64,000 bases of DNA from Pinus tabuliformis (Eukaryota; Streptophyta; Pinopsida; Pinales; Pinaceae): the NCBI GenBank assembly GCA_031772625.1, contig CM062817.1, positions 889,934,184 to 889,998,183 on the forward strand, written 5' to 3'. The notes below the pieces were generated by a model. The model had not been told where the DNA came from. It ran no database searches and was given only the letters and a program-made list of their open reading frames with translations. A program made the translations under genes and the position numbers. This document shows, one piece after another, positions 24,431 through 33,954 of the stretch; position 1 is the stretch's first letter, and each line of letters starts with the position of its first letter.

Positions 24431-25411
24431 TCACCTATAGTAACATGCTAACCCCATGAATGATCTAACCTCATCAACATTCCTAGGAGTTTCCCACTCT
24501 ATGATAACTCTAATCTTTTCCAGGTCCACTACTATGCCTTCCTTGGAAACAACATGCCCCAAGTAATGAACCTTCGTCTGAAAGAAACTACATTTGCTAA
24601 GCTTTGCATACAATTGATGCTCTCTCAACAAACATAACATTGTTGCTAAGTGTTCGATATGTTCTTCCTCATTCTTATAATATATCAATATATCATTAAT
24701 TAATACAATCACAAACTTGTCCAGATAATGGCACAACACACTGTTCATCAAACACTTGAAAGTAGGTGGAGCATTAGTCAAACCAAAAGGAACTACTACA
24801 AACTAATAATGCCCATACCTAGTACGAAAAGTAGTCTTGTAGAGGTCCTCTTCTTTGATGCGTACCTAATGATATCCTGATCTCAAATCAATCTTCAAGA
24901 TCACCACTGCTCCTTTAAACTAATCAAACAAGTCGTCAATCCACGGAAAAGGGTACATGTTCTTGATCGTCACCTTGTTCAACTGCCTGTAATCAATCCA
25001 CAATGTGAGAGTACCATCTTTCTTCTTCACAAACAACATTGGTACACCCCAAGGTGACACACTTGGCCTAATGTATCCCTTGTCAAGCATTTCCTTCAAC
25101 TGCAAATTCAGTTCCACTAACTCTAGACTGCTTATCCTGTATGGGCCCTTTGATGCTGGTGCTACCCCCGACATCAACTCAATAGAAAATATCACTTCCC
25201 TATGAGGCGGTAACTTTGAAATCTCTACTAAAAACACATCCTGAAAATTATATAAAACTAGATACCTCTTCAATACCTTATCATCCTCAACATCCTTACC
25301 TTTGTCACTAGAAATATGAACCGCAAACATCACACATCCTTTCCTACGACTGTGCTCTTCCTGCATAGTTGTAACCATTCTGATTGATGTCACCTTCTTC
25401 TTACCTTGCAA
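24431..25411 (-). pseudogene. Reverse transcriptase region
   Basis: Motifs include [33 protein letters not shown], the catalytic-box neighbourhood LINDILIYYKNEEEH and VHYLGHVVSKEGI, ending EVRSFMGLACYYR. Part of a broken element. Confidence 0.9.
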
Positions 25412-25417
25412 GATTCT

Positions 25418-25759
25418 TTATTCTCCATTGTCATCCAAGAACTTAATAGGATTTTCACAACAATCCACCTTAGTCCTATGAAGATACAAACAATCCATGC
25501 CCAACATCATATTGCAAGATCCCAACAGAAGCACATTTAGATGTGTTGATGTAGACATACCATTCAAATCAAATGCACAAACTCTTACCCAATGATGAAC
25601 TCTTTTCTTGTTACCTGTATCTAACTGCACTAACCAAGACTCTACATGTACTTCTTTATTCAAACCACACTTATCCACCAGGTCAAGATTGATATAAATA
25701 TAGTTAGATCCAGGATCAATCAAAATAGAAACAACTTGATCACAAAGCTTACCTTCCAT
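25418..25759 (-). pseudogene. Aspartic protease region
   Basis: SILIDPGSNYIYIN fits the retropepsin active site (usually DSGA/DPGS plus THNFI-like), with LGMDCLYLHRTKVDC at the far end. Part of a broken element. Confidence 0.8.
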
Positions 25760-27140
25760 CTCGATAATATATGCCTGATGATCAATCTACCTATTATCCA
25801 ATGCTACATAAATATGAGGAATACCCTATCCAACATCCCTTGTTATCTATGCCTCCTTATCACTATAGATCCATGGTTTCCCACTATGATGTTGTGAACA
25901 ATCTCTCCTGCGATAATCCTTACCACAAGTCCAACACTGTAAAGGTTTCATGTCATCACCCTTGCTCTGCTCCTCAAATTGAAATCCCTATCCTTTGTCA
26001 GTTGCATTGAAATTCTTATGTGGTGTTGCATTCTCTTTATTACCTGTATCTCGTGGTCTTCCTTGCTTCTTATCCCACTTTCCCTTATTCTTGTCATTAC
26101 CTTTCGAATCCTTCTTAGACTTAGTCTTACGCTTTGATTACTCATAACAATGTTTCAACTTCTTGATGGCTTCCTCTAGTGATCTAGGTTCATCAAACTC
26201 AATCCTATCCTTGAATGACACCGACAACCCACTAGTGAATCTCTGAATCTTGGCCTTCTCCTCCTTAAGATAAGGAAAATATCTCAACAACTCTAAGAAT
26301 ATATTAGTATAGTCCTCATCGGTCATAGATCCCATCTTCAAATAATAGAACTCCTTTGCCCTGTCATCATAGTATCTCTCAGATAAATACTTCTTTCTTA
26401 AAACTCTCTCAAACTCACTCCAAGTCAACTCCTCTTCTCGAATGCCTCTGACATTCTTGACATCTTCCCACCAAATGTATACTTTCCCTTTAAGACTAAA
26501 AGTAGTTATATTAGCCTTCATATTCTCTGAGTGATCATGCAATCTAAAGAACTTATTCGTCCCAAGCAACAAATATTTTGCATCTTGTGACTTATTTTCT
26601 CCATCAAATGTAGGATTCTTTTCTTTCTTGAATTCCTCTAGCAAGTATTGCTTCTCACTCCTCCTATACAAATGGTGATGGTGATGACGATGTTGTCTTT
26701 ATAATCCAGAACTAGAATAGAGTCCATGGTCATTACCCCTCCTGTCAAGTGTATCCAAAAACCTACCATCTATAACTATATCATCCATGCCAAACCTATA
26801 TCCTGACTGAGACCTGCTTCCATATGCCCCATTGGTCCTTTCCTCCTATCCATGGTTGATCCTAATCGATCCCTTCTCTGCAAATATGAAAAACTCTGAA
26901 GGACAATTGCTTTAACCTCTACTTGTTTCTCTTATGCCCTAGCAAGCCTTTCCTGTGACTAATTATTTTGTCATTTTCAGCTTTACAACTTTTGATATCT
27001 GCTTTCAAACTTCTCAATGTGCCTACTATGTCAGGGGAGTACGCATCACCATGTTTCTCATATGATTTGTAGGTAAAATCACGTGAATTGTAGTCCACCA
27101 TTTTGCCTTTCATCTTTGATCCTCTACTTATTGTAGGCAT
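25760..27140 (-). pseudogene. Gag region
   Basis: The Gag core is at about 26138-26671 (FDGENKSQDAKYLL, WWEDVKN, WSEFERVLRKKYLSERYYD). A Lys/Arg-rich and CCHC-like region follows toward 25900. Part of a broken element. Confidence 0.82.
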
Positions 27141-27471
27141 ACCATGTTAGATAATTAAATATGAACATGATCAAATGTACCTCAATGAATTCAGTGGAGG
27201 CGATCTCTTCTTCAATATAATTTTGGATTAGCACAACATATGTATATATATAATGAAATCCATATATCAATCATGTCAACATCAACATCATCAATCTCTA
27301 CATGATGACACAACTGCAACAATGACCATCACAATGCATGCATAACAACACATAAACAACTGACATGCATACATGACCAACACATTTCTCCCATCGAGTC
27401 TAAGTGTTTGAACCTGGGAACTTTGATACCATTTTGTGGTATCAAATATTACCCCAAAGAGAGAACAATCT

Positions 27472-27483
27472 GCTCTGATACCA
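27472..27483 (-). other. Primer binding site, initiator tRNA-Met
   Basis: TGGTATCAGAGC on the minus strand, exact, three bases from the LTR edge at 27487. Confidence 0.92.
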
Positions 27484-27486
27484 TTC

Positions 27487-29541
27487 TGTATCACCCCCCC
27501 TCCTAATTTTACCCAGTTTCACCAGCCTGCTAAGATAAACATGAGAGGAAGACCTACTATGACATGAACCGACCTCCTCGGATCCGTTAAGGAAGTGGGG
27601 TCGACCATAGAAGACAAACTAACATCTCATAACATTCTACAGGGGCTACAGGTCACTCGAAAGTTGAGTAACCACCACAGGTAGCCAAAACCTGAGTTGG
27701 ACACCCTTTTATCTAACCTAGGTCCCCAACCACTCACACAACAATTCATCCATGCAGTTGGAAGCCTCCAACTGCATGCACAAGCCTCCATCCATGAGGT
27801 TGCAACCCAAATTTCTCAGTTAGGAGCACGTGGTCTCAAGATCTGACCCTAGATTTCAGGTCGGCCTCTAGACCACTGCCAAAAACTTCTTGTAACTTCT
27901 CAGAATCAATAATGGCATCAAGACAAATTTGTTCATACAAAATTTGATGAAGGAATTGACCTAACCAGGCCTAACCATGACAGTCATTTTGTCAAACATG
28001 TTGAGGACATGTAATTTATAGGTCATGAAGACATATTTAAACATAGAGTTTTGATACTTATCTAAGAATCATTAGGAAGGTTTAATGCCCTCTCATAATA
28101 GCTGCAATAACATATATTAGCTCATGTATTCATTAACCATTCCTTAACAAAGAAAAACACGTCAAGAGCCATAGCCAATATACATCATATAACGAGTGTA
28201 TAACCAACAAATGAACAACATATACACCATGATAAAACAACCATAAAATCCACATAATAACAAGTACAATAACTTTGGGAAATACATGAGGAAAATAGAT
28301 CTTATTAACATATGCAAAATCCAACCAAGTCAAGGACTTCCATGTACCACCTGACCATAGATTAGGCTGAACCAAATTTGTCTTCAGCAAATCACTCCTG
28401 CGCCATATTCCAAGTGTGAATGTGGGATCTCATGGAATAAACCAAACAACACCATACTAGGGCTCCCTAAGGCCAAACCATCTCAACCCTCAACCAATGA
28501 TTCCACCTCATGGTCAGACATCACTAATGCCAACCAGATCAGTCTCTACCTAAGTTGCCCAGGGCTCCAAAGCATACGTCCCAACCGTGGCTCCAAGAAC
28601 TAATAATTTGACCCACAACTTTCCAGGGCTCCAGAGTTCTTGTCCAACCAAGGCTCCAGGACTAGTAACTCAACCCATCAAGGGCTCCAGATAGTTTGTC
28701 CAACCAAGGCTACAAGGCTAGTAACTCAACCCAAGTTGTTACAGGGCTCTAAAGCGTTTGTTCCAACCAACGACTCCAGGAACTAGTAACTCAACCCACA
28801 ACCATAAGGAACTTGATAACCAATAATAACAACAAGTGGAAAACCGACAACACTATGGCTATCCAGAAAATGGCAAGGCTAGGCAAAACCATTGTTAATC
28901 AAGGAAAACCTCCATGCCAATGACAGATCATAACCAAATAAACATATGCATATACCATGCATGCCAAAACTAGCAAGGAAATCATACATATAACTCAATA
29001 CCTGTAAGGAAATCCCATTGTAGTTGTTGATCTTGTTATCCCCTTGTTCTTTCCTACTTTTCCTTTGCCTTCTTTCTCCAAATCCAATGAAAACTAGAGT
29101 GCTCCAAGCATGATTCAACAATGTTCCAATATTTCTCTAAGTGTGCAAGGGTATGAGAGAGAGAGAATAAAGAGAGAGCTCCAAAAATTAACTGACAAAA
29201 CATTTCACACTGACCAAACTGTGAACTAATCCTCATGAGCCTTTTTATCATTTAGGCCTCTATTTTCTTCATTTTCCTCTATTTGTCCTTGAATTTTCCT
29301 CACATGTAATTTTGTGACCTTTCGCCTTCCTTTTCTCCTATTTTCCATTATTTTCATAAATAAACGCCAAATAATGCCGCTTTGCCTTTGCCAATTCCTT
29401 TTCCAATACCCATAGCCATTTATTAAACACAAGTGATCCCCATCACTATGCTTTTGTCCAACATTCAGCTTGAATACGTATCTCGTGACCTTGGTTATTA
29501 TTTTATTTATTTACAGAGGAAATCAACCAGGGGTTGTTACA
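27487..29541 (-). repeat. 5' LTR of the Tekay/Del-like element
   Basis: Begins TGTATCACCCCCC and ends GGGGTTGTTACA. It is colinear with 20165-22197 and includes the tandem repeat at 28551-28802. Confidence 0.93.
28551..28802 (+). repeat. 56-66 bp tandem repeat inside the 5' LTR, four units
   Basis: Same unit order and spacing as 21210-21472, so the array predates this insertion. Confidence 0.85.
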
Positions 29542-30336
29542 TTAACATTGACATGTTGTTATGGAATTTGTTGTTACAACATCTGCTTCTCATGTGTCGT
29601 TACCTATGTTTGTGCTTCTCAATTTGTTTTCTTGATCCCCCAAGTGTTAATGTAGTTTTGGGTAACAGAAACACCTCTTTCGCTGCCCACTTTCAAGCTT
29701 TGAAAAGCAAGATGAAATGGCTTGTTGTTACAACATCTAATATTATAACATCAGTTGTTACAACATTTGCTTCTCAATATATTGTTATCTATGTTTGTGC
29801 TTCTCAATTTGTTTCTTGATCACCCAAGTGCTAGTGTAGTGTTGGGTGGCAGAAACACGTCTTTGGCTACCCACTTTCAAGCTTTGAAAAACAAGATGAA
29901 ATGGATTTCTACCTCCTCTATTTTTACAACATCTATTGTTACAACATTCATTGTTATAGCATCTGCTATTACAACATCTGTTGTAATGGTCATTGTTTCA
30001 GTAGTTTCAATAGTCGCAGTTGTTATAGCATAAACTTTTACAACAATTTCAACATTTTCAACAGTAATGGGTGTTACAACATCAAATGTTACAAAATTTT
30101 CAACATATTTAATATCGACATGTTGTTATGGCATCTATTGTTACACCATAAAATCTTACAACATTTGCTTCGCAGTCTGCTTCTACCTATGTTTGTGCTT
30201 CTAAATTTGTTTTTTTTATCCCCCAAGTGCTAGTGTAGTGTTTGGTGGCAGAAACACCTCTTTGGCTACCCACTTTCAAGTTCTGACAAGCAAGATGAAA
30301 TGGTTTGTTGTTACAACATCCGTTGTTACAACATCT
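29542..30336 (+). repeat. TTACAAC composite satellite, segment 4
   Basis: Three copies of the ~130-bp block (about 29590-29720, 29785-29905, 30190-30302) alternate with TTACAACATCTG-type 9/18-bp repeats of differing length. The stretch 29980-30130 shows the unoccupied form of the sites used by the elements at 10802 and 20165. Confidence 0.9.
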
Positions 30337-30973
30337 TAGTTTAAACTTATTTGAAAATTTATTATCGTATGTGCACTTTGATATGATGTAATATGATTAT
30401 TGTTTCATTTCATATGTCTAATACTATATATATAATAGAGAAATTAATTATTGCATGAAATAAATAATAAATTTTCATTCTAAATGTTTTTTTCTGCATA
30501 ACAAGGATCTTTCAAAATATTCAAATTATCCTCATCATATAGATCCAGATCACATTGGTCCGATGCTGAGATGGCAGATGATGCTCATCATGACACATAT
30601 ACATATGACAACGAGGCCAATGTTGATATAGAAGATGATGATCATATCATGATCACGATGGTGTTGATGATCATGAGGCAGTTGTTGGTAGCAACTAGTG
30701 ACAATCGTGATCATATAGAATGCATCATGGATCATTTTTTATATATTGTTATGATGTCGATTTTCATGGTTACTATCATATGTATCATTTTCACAGCCTC
30801 TTGTACCATATTATTGATTTGTATTTTTTTACATGTATCATTTTGATTTATAGCATTTGGACATGATGTATCATATTGACTTGTATCATTTTGTCTTACA
30901 TAATTCATCATTTTTATTTACATCATTTGTACATGATGTATCATTTTTACTTACATCTACTATTAGACATGCG
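30337..30973. other. AT-rich non-coding stretch with degenerate TGTATCATTTT repeats
   Basis: From about 30740 the words ACATGATGTATCATTTT and TTGTATCATTTTG recur at 30-40 bp spacing in at least seven degenerate copies. An acidic open stretch at 30571-30846 follows GATGAT-type runs and shows no family. No gene is supported. Confidence 0.6.
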
Positions 30974-30986
30974 TCATTTTCACATG
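30974..30986. repeat. Target site duplication, left copy
   Basis: TCATTTTCACATG, identical to 32563-32575 on the other side of the LINE. Confidence 0.88.
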
Positions 30987-31428
30987 ACATTTTATTTTTT
31001 TAAATGAATGAGTATATTTCTATTAATCAAACTGGAATATGGCTAGTTCCATTACATTCAAAAGCATCAAAATTTCTAGAGTCCTCCAAAATTGCTATGA
31101 CCAATATCTTTGGGCATGTAGTAATGTTTTTTCCAGATTTACTACATCATTCTTCTTGTAATTTCTCCAAAATACCCCATTAATACTTACATACCTACAT
31201 AACATAATCTACCTATTACTATGAAATTAACTACATGGCTCCCTCCACATTGTTCTGACTGAGTTCCTCCATAATAGCCTTGTTCGCTTCCTCCTCCTGT
31301 AATGGTTATGCTGCTCCTTATTTCCCCTACTCCTGTTGCAACTCCTCTTGATCGAGAAACACCAAAGGGAGAGCCCCTCCCTCACCAATCACCATATCAT
31401 GTTCACCGTTGTCACTAAGGCCAAATAT

Positions 31429-32166
31429 TTATTTTAACACTAAAACAACTACAGTCTCCACCTTGACCTCATATTTCACCTTGTAATCAGGATTTTCTAT
31501 CTCTAATAAGATTACCTCCACCGTCGCTTGCACAATCTCAACATTTTTTTTCAAACTTTCCAATTGACCAGTTACCAGGGTGAAATGAGAGTGACCCTCA
31601 TAAATTAATTTCCCACCTATCCTGGATATCATCTCCTTGATTTCCTACTCGAACACCCGATCAATCTCATCTAGGGAACCACCAGTACCTCCTGATGAGG
31701 AGGCCATCTCTTCAGCTCGTAAAGAATGTAAGGAGATCCATTGTACATGAATTCTGCTCAACCATCCTCTTATATCCAAACTTAACTCCAAAATGATGGT
31801 GGGGGGAATCCCTTCGATTTTAATGTTGTTCACATTCATTGCACACCCTGCAAATAATTGTGAATTCATTGCTTCTTGGTCTAGACCATAAAGACACATT
31901 GTCGAACTGAGATGTTCTTCCTCAACCACAGAAATATCAAATCCTTCTCTGCTAACCTTCCTTAATTCTTTTCTGACGATATCTAACTTGTATACGTGCT
32001 TAACATTAATCCTTGTGTTTAACCATTTGTTGGATGAATCACCGACGAGATTTTGTACCATGAAATGACTACCAAATTTATGCAACCTATTAGTCAGATT
32101 ATCCTCCTTAATTACCCTTAAGAATCTCAAGATCCTTGGGTTATGAGCAATCATGGTATGTGACAT
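31429..32166 (-). pseudogene. Open stretch after the LINE RNase H, unknown tail protein
   Basis: A second frame of 173 codons (31645-32166), then after one stop the same frame runs on to 31429, about 246 residues in all. Visible features are a basic N-terminal half (RKELRKVSREGF), a Ser/Gly linker (ASSSGGTGGS) and a C-terminal part rich in Val, Glu and Lys (VEIVQATVEVILLEIE) that could be helical. I recognise no family. It lies between the RNase H and the 3' end of a LINE, where a usual plant L1 has only a short 3' UTR. It could be an unusual ORF2 extension, a third ORF, or captured sequence. Confidence 0.45.
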
Positions 32167-32228
32167 ATAGTTGTTCTTCTGCCCTCCTCCATCAACTCAC
32201 CTTGAACCAAATTGACACCTTTGTTGTC

Positions 32229-32562
32229 TTAATCATCTGCCAAATTGTTGTTCTCTCTCTTGATATGATAGAACTCCAAAATTTCAAATTTATCCATGAT
32301 CAATTGGATTCTTTGTAGAGTTGGTCTTGTATTTGGGTCCTTGTAATGATTCAATTTGATACATTTTTGAATTGTAATGAGAGAGTCTCCAAAGACACTT
32401 AATTGGAGGATTCCTTCAGCTGTTGCCAGCTTGAGCCCTTGCCATAGCCCTAATTCTTTTGCTTGATTATTTGAGGCAAATCCCAAACCCCATGCAAATT
32501 TTTTTTCAACTTTTCCATCGGGGCAAAAGATAACCCCTCCCGCTCTTGCCTCCCCCCATAGA
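32229..32562 (-). pseudogene. LINE ORF2 C-terminal RNase H domain (partial)
   Basis: The RVT_3-type plant RNase H fold is visible: AGGVIFCPDGK, then SNNQAKELGLWQGL, VFGDSLITIQKC and HIKRENNNLADD. The first catalytic Asp (DGxA box) lies upstream of the truncation and is missing. The NNxAE Glu position appears to be Lys, and the second and last Asp boxes are kept. In plant L1 elements this domain follows RT and removes the RNA strand. An in-frame stop follows ADD, and further LINE-like residues (VNLVQGELMEEG) continue after it. Confidence 0.85.
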
Positions 32563-32575
32563 TCATTTTCACATG
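32563..32575. repeat. Target site duplication, right copy
   Basis: TCATTTTCACATG, identical to 30974-30986. Confidence 0.88.
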
Positions 32576-33062
32576 TTATTGATCTACTAGTATATGTGAA
32601 TTTCACTTGTTTTAGTTATATATGATGATGACCTTATAAATATTGACTTGTAAATTTTTATATGTTGAAAGTATTTGATGATTTGGATGCATATCTATTA
32701 GGTAGATGGATTTAATATACGGCTCATGATGGATGTTGTCAAATTCACTTAAATTATAGATATTTGACTCACTTGTTTTAATTATAGATGATCATCATGT
32801 TACAATAATTATCTTGTTATTTATATATACTGGATGTTGTAGATTCTATTTTGATGGAAATTTTATATATGTAATGATGTTTTTAATTTGTATGGATGTT
32901 TGTTTCCCTAAAATTTCTTTATAAATGTTATCCTATAAAATATTTCAATTGCATTCATATGACACATAATCATATAACTTATTTAAAAGAAATGATATAT
33001 TTAACTAATTAAATTGAAATAAAACATAATAATTTAACTATATGCAAAAGAATAATAATTTC
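32576..33062. other. AT-rich stretch, no gene seen
   Basis: Very AT-rich, with several ATGATGATG and TTGACTTG words, and no open frame or element boundary that I can support. Confidence 0.5.
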
Positions 33063-33275
33063 TTGGAAGCAAAATTGGAAGCCACACTAGAAGCAAAACT
33101 AGTAGCAAAATTAGAAGCCACACTAGAAGCAAAAATGGAAGCCACACCATAAGCAAAATTGGAAGCCGCACCAGAAGAAAAAATAGAAGCAAAATTGGAA
33201 GCCATGTTAGAAGCAAAACGAAAAGAAAATTAGACATTAAACTGGAAGCCAAACTCAGAGCCAAATTGGAAGGAA
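33063..33275 (+). repeat. Degenerate GAAGCAAAATTG / GAAGCCACAC repeat
   Basis: At least twelve 9-12 bp words alternate between GAAGCAAAA and GGAAGCCAC, with a 21-24 bp period. On the plus strand the period is a multiple of three, giving Lys-Leu-Glu-Ala-like words; on the minus strand it gives Leu-rich words. Stops in the plus frame make a coding role unlikely. Confidence 0.75.
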
Positions 33276-33282
33276 ATCCTGG

Positions 33283-33480
33283 CGTTATTTCCCTCACTAA
33301 AATGGCGCTATTCTCGGCTTTATTCATGTCACTATTTACAGTGCAACTCCGGGCAATATTTTGGGCACTATTTAGGGTGTCATTTATGGAGCTATTTCTG
33401 GCACTATTCTAGGTACTATTTACGATGCTAGCTTTGGATCAATTTACAGTGCAAGATCTGGTGCTATGATAAACATACCT
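33283..33480 (+). repeat. Degenerate GGCACTATTT repeat
   Basis: CACTATTT, GCGCTATT, GAGCTATTTC and related words recur every 12-20 bases. The array directly abuts the previous one but has another sequence. Confidence 0.65.
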
Positions 33481-33708
33481 GGTTGCGCCCATTTTTGCGT
33501 CAGTAAAGGTGTCCAATTCGTGAACAAAAAAACACTAAATTACAAAAACGCTATTTTTTGCACTATTTGCCTATTTTGTTGTAGTCATATTTTACAAGTA
33601 ATTTAAACATTGGCAAAGCTATTTAACTAAAATTTTCTATAAATCTCTTACAATAGCCTGTATAACCCAAGAAACTTCTAACATCTCACTACGTTGATGG
33701 AATTAGTA

Positions 33709-33723
33709 ATTTGATAATTACTT
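33709..33723. repeat. Target site duplication, left copy
   Basis: ATTTGATAATTACTT, identical to 36026-36040. Confidence 0.95.
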
Positions 33724-33954
33724 TTTTTTTTCCGAAGAAAAAGCGAACTTTTTATTAAGAAAAAATAAAAAGTTACATTGCATATGTTGAGCATTTCCAG
33801 AAGCATAAAAGCATTCCGTAAACTGCCACAAGGGCACGAGTTCTTTCGCACCCCACGCATCGTTAGAGGACTAACGTGCACAAAGAATAAGAAAAATAGA
33901 AAGAGAGGAGGGAGGGGGGAGGGCATTTCCGGCAGTGAGTAAAAAACTCACGCT
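33724..33954 (-). other. 3' UTR and tail of the ORF1-only LINE
   Basis: About 230 bases follow the ORF1 stop. The end holds AATAAAAAG, then CTTTTTCTTCGG and an A run of about ten. The copy near 45150-45186 ends CTTTTTCCTTGG plus A run, so this tail is shared and may be the site recognised by a partner LINE's RT. Confidence 0.75.

Larger units (their letters stand above)
20165..29541 (-). mobile_element. Ty3/gypsy LTR retrotransposon, Tekay/Del-like chromovirus, 9.4 kb
   Basis: About 2.03-2.06 kb LTRs (20165-22197, 27487-29541) flank a minus-strand Gag, protease, RT, RNase H, integrase and chromodomain-like order. The primer site is an exact 12-base match to the initiator tRNA-Met end (TGGTATCAGAGC). 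A purine tract lies inside the left LTR. The target duplication TTAAC is present on both sides (20160-20164, 29542-29546), and the satellite reads on without loss. Long LTRs plus a WKHFGSDEAT-type tail point to Tekay/Del. It is broken, with roughly ten or more breaks. The LTRs differ by about 10-13 percent, so it is probably older than the element at 10802. Confidence 0.93.
30987..32562 (-). mobile_element. 5'-truncated plant L1 LINE with RNase H
   Basis: Bounded by a 13-bp perfect target duplication (30974-30986, 32563-32575). The 3' end on the minus strand is a short A run (T run near 30991-30998) preceded by GATTAATAGAAATATACTC, a common plant LINE 3' end. Truncation falls inside the ORF2 RNase H domain, so the endonuclease and RT are absent. 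It lies within the TGTATCATTTT repeats. The exact duplication suggests moderate or young age, though coding decay is present. Confidence 0.88.

Noticed and set aside
30571-30846. Acidic ORF starting MADDAHHDTY
   Set aside because: Built on GATGAT and ATCATG runs, no family match, no gene context.
33034-33327. Leu-rich minus-strand ORF resembling a membrane protein
   Set aside because: It is the antisense reading of the GAAGCAAAATTG repeat.
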